Assembly (NCBI GenBank): GCA_012512545.1
Contig: JAAZDZ010000321.1
Location: 1 to 6,296, forward strand
From: Alcaligenaceae bacterium
GTDB taxonomy: Bacteria; Pseudomonadota; Gammaproteobacteria; Burkholderiales; Burkholderiaceae_B
Length of the DNA: 6,296 nt
Direction of reading: 5' to 3'
Part shown: positions 1 through 6,181 of the stretch, piece by piece
Layout: each line of letters begins with the position of its first letter
Numbering within the stretch: the first letter of the stretch is position 1
Notes under the pieces: generated by a model
The model's database searches: none
The model's input: only the letters and a program-made list of their open reading frames with translations
Told to the model about the DNA's origin: nothing
Position numbers and translations under genes: made by a program

Positions 1-911
1 AGTTCGACAACTTCTACCTGGAAAGCTCGCTCTATACCTCGGGACGCGTTGAGCGCACCGTGCAAAGCCTGGTCGATTCCGGCCATACCTACGAGCACGA
101 AGGCGCGCTGTGGCTGCGTACTACCGAACTGGGCACTGGCGACGACAAAGACCGCGTGATGCGCAAAACCGAAGGCGGCTACACGTATTTCGTGCCTGAT
201 GTCGCCTACCACGTAGCCAAGTGGGAACGCGGCTACCGCCATGCCATCAACATCCAGGGCAGCGACCACCACGGCACCGTGGCGCGCGTGCGGGCCGGGC
301 TGCAGGCGCTGGATATCGGTATTCCCAAAGATTACCCGGCGTACATCCTGCACAAAATGGTGAAGGTCATGCGCGATGGGGCGGAAGTGAAGATTTCCAA
401 ACGCGCGGGCAGCTATGTCACCATGCGCGACCTCATCGACTGGGTCGGCCAGGATGCAGTGCGCTACTTCCTGATTCAGCGCCGCGCCGATTCGGAATTC
501 GTCTTCGACATCGACCTCGCCCTGTCCAAGAGCGATGAAAACCCCGTGTATTACATCCAGTATGCGCACGCCCGCATCTGCTCCATACTGAACCAATCGC
601 CGGAACTGCGCGAGGCCATCGGCACCGCCGATGCCGCACCGCTTACGGCGCCCACCGAATTCGCCCTGCTGCGCCGCCTGGCTGAATTCCCCAACATGCT
701 GGCCCTGGCGGCCCACGATCTCGCCCCTCACCAGCTGGCTTTCTGGCTGCGCGACTGCGCGGCTGATTTCCACGCCTGGTATAACGCTGAACGCGTGCTG
801 GTTGACGACGCGGCCCTGAAGCTGGCGCGCCTGCGCCTGGCGGATGCCACCCGTCGCGTTATTGCCAACGGGCTGGAGCTGCTGGGCGTATCGGCCCCCG
901 AACGGATGTAA
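1..911 (+). CDS. argS: Arginyl-tRNA synthetase, 3' part (5' end outside window)
   Basis: Class Ia aminoacyl-tRNA synthetase that charges tRNA-Arg with arginine in the cytoplasm. The frame is open from base 3, so the gene enters from the left; the GTG at 60 is an internal valine, not a start. About 302 residues are visible, roughly the last half of a family usually 550–590 long. Visible family features are [23 protein letters not shown], and [11 protein letters not shown] from the catalytic domain. Next comes the degenerate KMSKS-type loop KISKRAG (about bases 390–410), then [11 protein letters not shown] and [12 protein letters not shown], which open the C-terminal DALR anticodon-binding domain. 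The protein ends in the family-typical APERM before TAA at 909–911. The degenerate signature loop is normal for many ArgRS enzymes. The next gene starts only seven bases after the stop, suggesting cotranscription. Identity is very secure. Confidence 0.97.
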   Translation, partial: FDNFYLESSLYTSGRVERTVQSLVDSGHTYEHEGALWLRTTELGTGDDKDRVMRKTEGGYTYFVPDVAYHVAKWERGYRHAINIQGSDHHGTVARVRAGLQALDIGIPKDYPAYILHKMVKVMRDGAEVKISKRAGSYVTMRDLIDWVGQDAVRYFLIQRRADSEFVFDIDLALSKSDENPVYYIQYAHARICSILNQSPELREAIGTADAAPLTAPTEFALLRRLAEFPNMLALAAHDLAPHQLAFWLRDCAADFHAWYNAERVLVDDAALKLARLRLADATRRVIANGLELLGVSAPERM

Positions 912-918
912 ATCGCTG

Positions 919-1590
919 ATGGCTACCAAGCGCAAGCCCGCCAAGAAAAGTAGAAGCGTCACCCTGTACGGCATTGTCCTCGGGCTGGTCCTGGGGCTGG
1001 CAGCCGCCGTCGCGGTAGCGCTGTTCGTCACACAAGTGCCCATGCCCTTTTCCGACAAGGCCAGCCGCAACGCGCCCACCGTGCTGCTGCCTGATGTCCG
1101 CGATGCGCCCGACCCCAATCATGGCCTGCATGGCCGGGGCGGCGCCGTACCCGGCACGGGCGTCACGCCATCGAACGCGCCACCGCCCGCAACGCCTGCG
1201 GAGCCCCGCGCGCCACAGCCCGATGGCATTGGCAACCTGATCGCCGGGCTCTCCCAGCCAGCCGAGCCGATTGAGCGCCAGGTCGCTACCCCCGACCCTG
1301 TCGCCACGCCCTCGCCGCCCGCCGCAGCGCCTGCGCCCCAGCCCGAAAAGGCCGCCAAGGCAGAAACCTATTATCTGCAGGCAGGCGCCTTCCGGGCAGC
1401 CAATGACGCCGAGACCATGCGGGCGCGTGTTCTGATGCTGGGCCTGTCTGCTCAGGTTCAGGCGGCCAACGTCAACGGCACCACTTTGCACAGGGTGAGG
1501 GTAGGCCCCTTCAAGGGCCTGGACGAAATGAATCAGGCTCGCAGCCGCCTGGGCAGCGAAAAAATCGAAACATCGGTCGTGCGGCAGTAA
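919..1590 (+). CDS. SPOR-domain membrane protein (FtsN-like architecture)
   Basis: A 223-residue bitopic inner-membrane protein. A short basic cytoplasmic N-terminus (KRKPAKK) is followed by one hydrophobic segment at about residues 15–37. A Pro/Ala-rich periplasmic linker runs from about 45 to 148, and a C-terminal SPOR domain from 149 to 223 (YYLQAGAF, then HRVRVGPF). SPOR domains bind peptidoglycan stripped of stem peptides, as at division septa. This layout matches FtsN and related septal proteins, so a role in cell division or wall remodelling is inferred, not shown. I chose the ATG at 919 because the protein then begins with a basic stretch just before the membrane segment; the upstream extension to 844 would overlap argS by 68 bases and adds no recognisable sequence. 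Ribosome-binding sequence is weak (GGA inside the argS end), which suggests translational coupling. The stop codon lies inside a strong hairpin. Confidence 0.9.
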   Translation: MATKRKPAKKSRSVTLYGIVLGLVLGLAAAVAVALFVTQVPMPFSDKASRNAPTVLLPDVRDAPDPNHGLHGRGGAVPGTGVTPSNAPPPATPAEPRAPQPDGIGNLIAGLSQPAEPIERQVATPDPVATPSPPAAAPAPQPEKAAKAETYYLQAGAFRAANDAETMRARVLMLGLSAQVQAANVNGTTLHRVRVGPFKGLDEMNQARSRLGSEKIETSVVRQ

Positions 1591-1601
1591 AACTGCCGCA
1601 C
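1579..1601 (+). terminator. Stem-loop over the SPOR-gene stop codon
   Basis: GTGCGGCAGT at 1579–1588 pairs perfectly with ACTGCCGCAC at 1592–1601 around an AAA loop: ten base pairs that include the first base of the TAA stop at 1588–1590. No T-run follows, so it is not a classical intrinsic terminator. It could mark a processing or RNA 3'-protection site, or attenuate read-through into dsbA. Its right arm can also pair with a second copy of the left-arm sequence at 1621–1629. Confidence 0.5.
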
Positions 1602-1610
1602 CAAGGGAAC

Positions 1611-1640
1611 CTGCCGGGCCTGCGGCAGTCTTATCTCATT
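1611..1640 (+). terminator. Second stem-loop with weak T-rich tail before dsbA
   Basis: CTGCCG at 1611–1616 pairs with CGGCAG at 1623–1628 around a six-base loop. It is followed by a moderately T-rich stretch (TCTTATCTCATTT from 1629). This could be a weak terminator that leaves part of dsbA expression dependent on the upstream operon. The six-base-pair stem is modest, so this is a candidate only. Confidence 0.35.
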
Positions 1641-1647
1641 TGAACTC

Positions 1648-1653
1648 AGGAAG
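1648..1653 (+). promoter_or_regulatory. Ribosome-binding site of dsbA
   Basis: AGGAAG lies ten bases before the ATG at 1664 and supports that start over the in-frame TTG at 1640, which lies upstream of this site. Confidence 0.6.
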
Positions 1654-1663
1654 CCAAACCACC

Positions 1664-2299
1664 ATGTCGCTCAAGCCTCTGCTCCTACGCACTCTTGCTA
1701 CCGTCTCATTGGGTATGGGCCTGGCCTTTGCCCCCATCAGCCATGCGCAAGTTCCTGCCACCCATGTCGTCATCGAACCGGCTCAGCCCTCTGATACCGC
1801 TGGCAAGGTGGAAGTACTGGAGTTCTTCGCCTATACCTGCCCGCACTGCGCCACGATGGAACCCATGGTGGAAAGGTGGTCGCAGACATTGCCTGACAAC
1901 GTTGTCGTCAAGCCGGTGCCGGTCGCTTTCAACGCGGGCATGGCCGACCTGCAGAAGCTGTATTACAGCCTCGAAGCCCTGGATCGTCTCGACCTGCACC
2001 CCAAAGTGTTCCAGGCCATCCACAATGAACGCAAGCGCATCTACAACTTCGACGCCATCTCCGACTGGGTCAAAACTCAGGGTGTGGACCCTCAGCAGTT
2101 CCAGGCCGCATTCAAGTCGTTTGGCGTCAACAACAAAGTGGCGCGCGCCAATGAACTGGCCAAGACCTACAACATCGAAGGCACGCCCAGCCTGGCGGTA
2201 GGCGGTCGCTACGTCACATCGCCTTCCATGACAAACACCTACGAAGGCGCCATCGCTGAAGCCCAGAAACTGCTGGATACCATTCTGGCCAGTCAGTAA
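1664..2299 (+). CDS. dsbA: Thiol:disulfide interchange protein DsbA
   Basis: Periplasmic thiol oxidase of the thioredoxin fold that introduces disulfide bonds into exported proteins and is normally reoxidised by the membrane protein DsbB, which is not in this window. The 211-residue protein starts with a Sec signal peptide: K4 and R9, a hydrophobic core to about residue 23, and probable cleavage after SHA at 26–28. The mature part has the thioredoxin-like strand VEVLEFFAY followed by the CPHC active site at 59–62, a helical insertion (about 90–160), and the GTPS loop whose Pro175 is the conserved cis-proline. CPHC is the classical DsbA dipeptide, fitting a strong oxidant. Length is typical of the family. 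It follows the SPOR gene on the same strand after 73 bases containing two stem-loops, and converges with metC. Placement next to argS and a SPOR gene is familiar from Bordetella-like genomes. Confidence 0.96.
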   Translation: MSLKPLLLRTLATVSLGMGLAFAPISHAQVPATHVVIEPAQPSDTAGKVEVLEFFAYTCPHCATMEPMVERWSQTLPDNVVVKPVPVAFNAGMADLQKLYYSLEALDRLDLHPKVFQAIHNERKRIYNFDAISDWVKTQGVDPQQFQAAFKSFGVNNKVARANELAKTYNIEGTPSLAVGGRYVTSPSMTNTYEGAIAEAQKLLDTILASQ

Positions 2300-2312
2300 T
2301 TCAGGATATGCA

Positions 2313-2344
2313 GGTTTTCGAGCCCGGCGACAGGCTCGAAAACC
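2313..2344. terminator. Bidirectional stem-loop between dsbA and metC
   Basis: GGTTTTCGAGCC at 2313–2324 pairs perfectly with GGCTCGAAAACC at 2333–2344: twelve base pairs around an eight-base loop. It sits between two convergent genes, 13 bases past the dsbA stop and 10 past the metC stop. Neither strand has a T-run right after the stem, so termination would not follow the textbook intrinsic mechanism, but position and stem strength suggest a shared transcript end. Confidence 0.65.
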
Positions 2345-2354
2345 CGGGCGATTG

Positions 2355-3551
2355 TCAGGCGTCGGCCTGCGCCAGCGCCTGCTGCAGGTCAGCGATCAGA
2401 TCCTCTGCCGCTTCCAGCCCGATGTGCAGCCGCACAACCGGGTGGCCGTCATCCGGCCAGTAACCATGCGATTTCAACGCAGCTGGCTCAACCAGCTGCA
2501 CCAGACTTTCAAACCCGCCCCACGAATAACCAATGCCAAACAATGCCAGGGCGTTCACAAAACGCCGCGCGGCGGCTTTGTCGAACCTGAACGCCACCGC
2601 CAGCATGCCGTTGGAACCTGTGCAATCGCGCTGCCACAAGGCATGGCCCGGGTCTTGCGGCCAGGCGGGGTGATAAATGCGGCTGACTTCCGGGCGCGAC
2701 GCCAGAAATTCGCAAACTGCCAGCGCATTGCGGGCGCACTCTCTCATGCGGATCGGCAGGGTGCGCACGCCACGCAGCGCCAGCCAGGCGTCATCGGCGC
2801 TGACGGAAAAGCCCAGGGCATAGTGGTTGTCGTCCAGTCGTCTGGCCAGAGCGGCGTCCTTCACCACCACAGCACCCAACATCAAATCGGAATGGCCGCC
2901 CACGTATTTGGTGCCTGCCACTACGCTGACATCCGCCCCCAGGGCCAGCGGCTGGTAGATATAGCCCGAACCCCAGGTGTTATCGACCACCAGCACCATG
3001 CCATGGCGTTTGGCGTATTCGGCCAGGGCGGGCAGATCCAGCATCTCAAACAGCAGAGAGCCGGGGGATTCCACATACAGCATGCGGGTTTCGGGGCGGC
3101 GCTGCGCCTCAAACGCCTGCACCGTGCCCCGGCAGTAAGTGGATGACACGCCAAACCGGCTCAACACCGTGGCATCCAGGGTGCGCACCGGGCCATACGA
3201 GCAATCGGCTATCAGCACGTGATCGCCGGCATTGAGCAGCGCCATCATCGCCAGGGTGATGGCGGCCAGGCCCGAAGACGCCAGAAACGCCCGCTCGCCG
3301 CCTTCCAGTTTGCAGAACACATCTTCAAGCGCCGCATGGGTGTCCATGCCCATGCGGCCATAGGCTACGATGCGCTCGCCCTGGGAACGGGCCGCATGCG
3401 CGGCATCCAGCGCCTCCAGATCACGAAAACGCACGGTGCTGGTGCGCATGGAAGGCATGGCCACTGGCGCGGCCCCGGTATCGGCGTCGAATTCGGCCAG
3501 GCCGGTGTGCTGAAGCAGGGTATCGAGGTGGGCGGGGTTCGACTCTGACAT
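2355..3551 (-). CDS. metC: Cystathionine beta-lyase (PLP-dependent)
   Basis: Cytoplasmic Cys/Met-metabolism PLP enzyme of fold type I, 398 residues, the usual length. Cystathionine beta-lyase splits cystathionine into homocysteine, pyruvate and ammonia, the step before methionine synthase. Visible marks are YGR at 64–66 (binds the PLP phosphate of the neighbouring subunit), the SSGLAA cofactor loop at 92–97, ESPGS at 161–165, the VVDNTW strand at 188–193 with the ring-contacting aspartate D190, and the PLP-lysine motif GTKYVGGHSD with K215. The ESPGS motif and overall pattern favour the bacterial MetC beta-lyase group over cystathionine gamma-synthase or gamma-lyase, but substrate choice among these relatives cannot be settled by eye. 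The ATG at 3549–3551 is preceded, on the minus strand, by AAGGT nine bases away. It is transcribed divergently from the LysE-type exporter and convergently with dsbA. Confidence 0.92.
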   Translation of the reverse strand: MSESNPAHLDTLLQHTGLAEFDADTGAAPVAMPSMRTSTVRFRDLEALDAAHAARSQGERIVAYGRMGMDTHAALEDVFCKLEGGERAFLASSGLAAITLAMMALLNAGDHVLIADCSYGPVRTLDATVLSRFGVSSTYCRGTVQAFEAQRRPETRMLYVESPGSLLFEMLDLPALAEYAKRHGMVLVVDNTWGSGYIYQPLALGADVSVVAGTKYVGGHSDLMLGAVVVKDAALARRLDDNHYALGFSVSADDAWLALRGVRTLPIRMRECARNALAVCEFLASRPEVSRIYHPAWPQDPGHALWQRDCTGSNGMLAVAFRFDKAAARRFVNALALFGIGYSWGGFESLVQLVEPAALKSHGYWPDDGHPVVRLHIGLEAAEDLIADLQQALAQADA

Positions 3552-3560
3552 GGTGCGCTT

Positions 3561-3586
3561 ACCTTTGTTCTAATAAACCGACAAAG
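3561..3586 (-). promoter_or_regulatory. metC ribosome-binding site inside a small inverted repeat
   Basis: On the minus strand AAGGT (3565–3561) is the metC ribosome-binding site. CTTTGT at 3563–3568 and ACAAAG at 3581–3586 form a six-base-pair inverted repeat with a 12-base AT-rich centre, so in the metC transcript one arm covers part of that site. It could act as a weak operator or as a ribosome-site-masking hairpin. The 136-base divergent gap (3552–3687) must hold both promoters, but I cannot point to convincing -35/-10 pairs. Confidence 0.35.
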
Positions 3587-3687
3587 CTTAGCACCGTCCT
3601 CTAAAATCGCGAAAAGCCATGAGGCTGGCAGAAACAAACCCGCCTTCCTGATTATCGTGAACTCAGCCCTTTGATTCGGAACCCCTG

Positions 3688-4317
3688 ATGATGCTGCCAC
3701 CCGAAGTCGCCCTTTCTTTCTTCGGCATCGCCGTGCTGCTGTCTCTGTCTCCCGGCCCGGACAATCTGTTTGTCCTGATGCAGTCGGCCATGTGGGGGCG
3801 CAGCGCGGGGCTGTGGGTGGTGCTGGGCCTGTGCACCGGCCTGATCGGCCATACCCTGGCCGTCGCCGTGGGCCTGGCCGCGATTTTTTCGGCATCAGCT
3901 GCCGCCTTCACCGCCGTCAAGCTGATCGGGGCGGCCTATCTGGTGTATCTGGCCTGGGGCGCCTTGCGGGCCGGAGCCAGCGCGCAGAGCGGCGCCCGCC
4001 CGCCCCGGCAGACGGCGGGGCAACTGTACCGGCGAGGCATCATCATGAACCTGACCAACCCCAAGGTTTCCATTTTCTTTCTGGCTTTTCTGCCGCAATT
4101 CGCCTCGCCCGCGCGCGGGCCGATCGGCTTGCAGATGCTGCTGCTGGGCGGCCTGTTCATCGTGGCCACCCTGCTGGTGTTCGGCGCTGTCGCCCTGTTC
4201 TCGGGCGCCATCGGCGAGCGCCTGCAAAAGTCCACCCGCGCACAGGTCTGGCTGAACCGGTGCGCAGGCGTGGTGTTTCTTGGGCTGGCGGCACGCCTGC
4301 TGGTATCGCAACGCTGA
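3688..4317 (+). CDS. LysE/RhtB family amino-acid exporter
   Basis: Inner-membrane transporter of 209 residues with the length and pattern of the LysE/RhtB family, which exports amino acids such as lysine, threonine, homoserine, leucine or cysteine by proton exchange. Seen: a first hydrophobic helix leading into the signature SPGPDNLFVL (21–30), a second at about 41–66 with GLCTGLIGH, a third at about 76–94, then a basic loop (about 95–118). NLTNPKVSIFFLAFLPQF (121–138) is the family's second conserved block. Two more hydrophobic spans follow at about 147–173 and 191–207. ATG occurs twice in a row (3688 and 3691); GGAA at 3678–3681 lies six and nine bases before them, so the second is equally possible. 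The substrate cannot be deduced. Its divergent partner metC makes a sulfur amino-acid link conceivable, which is inference only. Confidence 0.9.
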   Translation: MMLPPEVALSFFGIAVLLSLSPGPDNLFVLMQSAMWGRSAGLWVVLGLCTGLIGHTLAVAVGLAAIFSASAAAFTAVKLIGAAYLVYLAWGALRAGASAQSGARPPRQTAGQLYRRGIIMNLTNPKVSIFFLAFLPQFASPARGPIGLQMLLLGGLFIVATLLVFGAVALFSGAIGERLQKSTRAQVWLNRCAGVVFLGLAARLLVSQR

Positions 4318-4332
4318 AGCGCTGCGATTGCA

Positions 4333-4358
4333 GCAAGGCCGGGCCGCCACCGGCCTGC
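4333..4358. terminator. Stem-loop between convergent exporter and hydrolase genes
   Basis: AGGCCGG at 4336–4342 pairs with CCGGCCT at 4350–4356 around a seven-base loop. GC at 4333–4334 and GC at 4357–4358 extend the stem past one bulged A. A smaller stem (GCTGC/GCAGC, 4321–4334) lies just before it. No T-run follows on either strand. The position between two stop codons fits a shared termination region. Confidence 0.45.
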
Positions 4359-4374
4359 ACAGGTTCAGGCTGAA

Positions 4375-5445
4375 TCAGGCGCGCTGGAAACGATAAACGC
4401 CGTCTTCGTCCAGGGAGCGCTTGAGCTTGCCCTCGAAATACAGGGCGTGCAGGTGCGCCAGCGCCTCGCCCATGGCAAACGTAAGCTGGTGAAGATCCAG
4501 CTTGCGCTTGAACAGAACCGGCACGACATCCGCCGCCGACATCGGCTCGGCACAGGCTTCAAGCACTTCTGCCAGCCGTTCATCATGGTGTTCGTGCTGC
4601 TGGGAAATGCGCTCATGCAGCCCGCGGAAGGGCTTGCCGTGCGAAGGCAGCACCAGCGCATCTTCAGCCAGATCGTCGTAGCGGTTCAGGGAATTCAGAT
4701 ACAGGGGCAGCGGGTTCGCCTCGGGCTCGAAATCAAATACGCTGACGTTGGTCGAAATGCGCGGCAGCACCATATCGCCGGAAATCAGCACCTTCAATTC
4801 GGGGCAATAGAACGTGGCGTGCTCGGGCGCATGGCCATAACCGACAATCACCCGCCATTCGCGGCCGCCGATTTCGCAGGAATCACCATGCATCATGCGG
4901 TGGTAGCCGGTGGGAACGGGCTCGACCAGATTCGGATAATAGCTGGCCCGCTGGCGGATTTGTTCAAGGTGATCGGGGTCCGTCATGCCATGACGGGCAA
5001 AATGCACCACGGCAGATTCCCCATTCGGGCCGCCCATGGTTTTGTTATCCACCACGGGCTGCGACCACAGACGCGCCACGAAGAAATCGGTGGCGGTCAT
5101 CCACAAGGGCGCCTTCCAGCGTTCGCACAGCCAGCCTGCCAGGCCAACGTGATCCGGGTGCATGTGCGTGACCACAACACGCAAAATGGGCAAACCTTCG
5201 AGCGCCTGCTCAAAAATCTTTCCCCAAAGCGCCTTGACCTCGGGACGCGCGACACCGCAGTCAATCAGCGTCCAGCCATCACGGCCATCAATACGGTCGC
5301 GCAACAGCCAAAGGTTGATGTGGTCGAGCGCAAAAGGCAGGGGCATCCGTATCCACCTTACGCCATCCGCCACTTCCATGACGATGCCGGGTTCTGGCAA
5401 AGTGTCACCAAATGGGTATTCAAGCCGCAGCTCGTTGGGGTTCAT
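4375..5445 (-). CDS. MBL-fold metallo-hydrolase with C-terminal winged-helix-like domain
   Basis: Predicted cytoplasmic metallo-beta-lactamase-fold hydrolase of 356 residues. All canonical dinuclear metal ligands are visible: the HMHPDH motif supplies H94, H96, D98 and H99, followed by H205 in GYGHAPEH, D224 in ISGD, and H269 in LPSHG. The N-terminal strands include the ligand-free LIDCGV turn typical of the fold. After about residue 280 the protein leaves the core and ends in a helical, then beta-like tail (residues 285–356) resembling the winged-helix extension seen in LACTB2-type MBL proteins; I infer this from position and pattern only. No signal peptide is seen. Family members cleave thioesters, lactones, phosphodiesters or RNA, so the substrate is unknown. 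The start at 5445 has a good ribosome-binding site (GGAGA, six bases away). It is divergent from the LiuR-like regulator, so a link to acyl-CoA metabolism is a hypothesis. Confidence 0.9.
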   Translation of the reverse strand: MNPNELRLEYPFGDTLPEPGIVMEVADGVRWIRMPLPFALDHINLWLLRDRIDGRDGWTLIDCGVARPEVKALWGKIFEQALEGLPILRVVVTHMHPDHVGLAGWLCERWKAPLWMTATDFFVARLWSQPVVDNKTMGGPNGESAVVHFARHGMTDPDHLEQIRQRASYYPNLVEPVPTGYHRMMHGDSCEIGGREWRVIVGYGHAPEHATFYCPELKVLISGDMVLPRISTNVSVFDFEPEANPLPLYLNSLNRYDDLAEDALVLPSHGKPFRGLHERISQQHEHHDERLAEVLEACAEPMSAADVVPVLFKRKLDLHQLTFAMGEALAHLHALYFEGKLKRSLDEDGVYRFQRA

Positions 5446-5469
5446 CTACTTCTCCGTTTTTTAGAACGC

Positions 5470-5494
5470 GCCGGCCTGCAGACCGGCTGTTTTT
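5470..5494 (+). terminator. Terminator-like hairpin with T-run, antisense to the hydrolase leader
   Basis: GCCGG at 5470–5474 pairs with CCGGC at 5483–5487 around an eight-base loop, and TGTTTTTG follows at once on the plus strand. This is the shape of a short intrinsic terminator for rightward transcription, but no rightward gene ends here: the hydrolase starts leftward at 5445. It may stop antisense transcription coming across the hydrolase, or, read leftward, form a stem in the hydrolase leader just before its ribosome-binding site. The five-base-pair stem is short. Confidence 0.4.
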
Positions 5495-5515
5495 GTCGCC
5501 TCAAGAGACACTGAA

Positions 5516-5579
5516 AAACCTCTGAACGCAGCGCCGCGCAACATGTATCTGTTTGCCGCCCGGCGTGTTTCAGAGGTTT
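5516..5579 (-). terminator. Long foldback with T-run on the minus strand
   Basis: AAACCTCTGAA at 5516–5526 is the exact inverse of TTCAGAGGTTT at 5569–5579, eleven base pairs. Inside it, CGCCG (5532–5536) matches CGGCG (5561–5565) and GCAA (5538–5541) matches TTGC (5553–5556), so the 64 bases can fold as one interrupted hairpin. Read leftward, the last arm runs into GGTTTTTC, giving a terminator-like end. It lies in the putative hydrolase leader, so it could be an attenuator. It could equally be the remnant of a small mobile repeat with terminal inverted repeats. I see no target duplication. Confidence 0.45.
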
Positions 5580-5620
5580 CCCCGGCATCGTTTGCCGATG
5601 TGCATCCTTATGGCATCATA

Positions 5621-5634
5621 TTACGTTAACGTAA
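5621..5634. promoter_or_regulatory. Perfect 14-bp palindrome, probable LiuR operator
   Basis: TTACGTTAACGTAA is a perfect palindrome 33 bases before the regulator's ATG. The sequence resembles the published LiuR-type operator of proteobacterial branched-chain amino-acid degradation genes, as I remember it. A weak rightward promoter (TTGCCG at 5592–5597, 19-base spacer, CATATT at 5617–5622) has the long spacer MerR regulators favour, and its -10 runs into the palindrome. A weak leftward pair (TTTACG at 5635–5630, 17-base spacer, CATAAG at 5612–5607) also overlaps it. One site could therefore control both divergent genes. The palindrome is certain; the promoter boxes are guesses. Confidence 0.7.
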
Positions 5635-5667
5635 ACTGCACGATCATCATTACAACCAGGTACATCC

Positions 5668-6051
5668 ATGAGCCCACAGACCTGGACGATATCCCAGCTC
5701 GCCAAAGAATTCGGCATCACGCCACGCACCATTCGCTTCTACGAGGATCAGGGTATTGTGAGTCCCGAACGCCTCGGGCGCAATCGCGTCTATCATTCGC
5801 GCGACCGCACCCGCCTGAAGCTGGCCCTGCGCGGCAAACGCATGGGTTTTCAGCTTTCGGAAATCCTCGATCTCATCAACATGTACGACGCCACGCGGGA
5901 CAACACCAGCGCCCAGCTGCAACACTACGTGGACGTGCTGGAAAAGCACCGTGGCACGCTGGAACAACAGCGCAACGATCTTGAACAGACCTTGCGTGAA
6001 ATCGAGTACCAGCTCGAACACTGCCGCGACCTTCTGAAGCAGCAGGCTTAG
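5668..6051 (+). CDS. liuR: MerR-family regulator, LiuR type
   Basis: Cytoplasmic DNA-binding regulator of 127 residues. The N-terminus is a MerR winged helix-turn-helix: TISQLAKEFGIT (7–18) then the near-invariant PRTIRFYEDQG (19–29), with wing residues GRNRVY (37–42). RLKLALRGKRMGF (49–61) and the helix to about residue 73 complete the DNA-binding half. Residues 83–126 form the dimerisation coiled coil. There is one cysteine (C119), so it is not of the multi-cysteine metal-sensing type. The pattern FYEDQG…RGKR.GF…I..LI..YD matches LiuR, which controls leucine/isovalerate and related acyl-CoA degradation; typically it represses its operon and responds to an acyl-CoA-type ligand. The ATG at 5668 has AGG seven bases upstream and gives a full MerR start. 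The palindrome just upstream supports autoregulation. The expected liu genes are not visible and could lie to the right of the window. The name is a strong suggestion, not proof. Confidence 0.88.
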   Translation: MSPQTWTISQLAKEFGITPRTIRFYEDQGIVSPERLGRNRVYHSRDRTRLKLALRGKRMGFQLSEILDLINMYDATRDNTSAQLQHYVDVLEKHRGTLEQQRNDLEQTLREIEYQLEHCRDLLKQQA

Positions 6052-6079
6052 CCCTTCCCACCTTCCCCCTTTACGCAAC

Positions 6080-6113
6080 CAGACCCTGCGTCCGCATCTG
6101 CGGCTGTGGTCTG
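6080..6113 (+). terminator. Nested stem-loop after the MerR gene
   Basis: CAGACC at 6080–6085 pairs with GGTCTG at 6108–6113. Within it CCGC (6092–6095) pairs with GCGG (6100–6103) around a four-base loop. It begins 28 bases after the regulator's stop. No T-run follows, so it is a candidate terminator or RNA-stabilising structure, not a clear intrinsic terminator. Confidence 0.4.
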
Positions 6114-6181
6114 CGCCTGCGCGTGCGACTTGTCGCGCCCCCCTGCACCAGCGCTTTCCCCCTCTCCAGCCCTGTGTTTTC

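Noticed and set aside
390..410. Degenerate KMSKS loop in argS as a sign of decay
   Set aside because: Many arginyl-tRNA synthetases have a degenerate signature here; the reading frame is intact and the rest of the domain is conserved.
844..918. Upstream extension of the SPOR protein to 844
   Set aside because: The extension lies inside argS, adds no recognisable sequence and would displace the basic stretch from the N-terminus before the membrane segment.
859..1491. 210-codon minus-strand frame opposite the SPOR gene
   Set aside because: Gly/Arg-rich low-complexity product, mirror image of the Pro/Ala-rich linker; no support as a gene.
1640..1663. Upstream TTG start for dsbA
   Set aside because: The AGGAAG ribosome-binding site lies downstream of it, and the ATG at 1664 gives a standard signal peptide.
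2352..3146. 264-codon open frame on the plus strand opposite metC
   Set aside because: It is antisense to an unmistakable PLP enzyme, has no recognisable domain, and reflects GC-rich codon bias in the opposite strand.
3365..3895. 176-codon minus-strand frame spanning the metC/exporter gap
   Set aside because: It overlaps both well-supported genes out of frame and has Arg/Pro-rich composition typical of a shadow frame.
4447..5514. 355-codon open frame on the plus strand opposite the MBL hydrolase
   Set aside because: The minus-strand frame has all metal-binding motifs and a good ribosome-binding site. The antisense product is His/Arg/Gln-rich with no domain pattern.
5553..5984. 143-codon plus-strand frame overlapping the MerR gene
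   Set aside because: It crosses the palindrome and the regulator in another frame. The MerR frame has a full DNA-binding signature, this one has none.
6123..6138. GCGAC/GTCGC stem with a two-base loop after the MerR gene
   Set aside because: The loop is too small to form without opening pairs, and no T-run follows; short GC palindromes are expected by chance in this composition.
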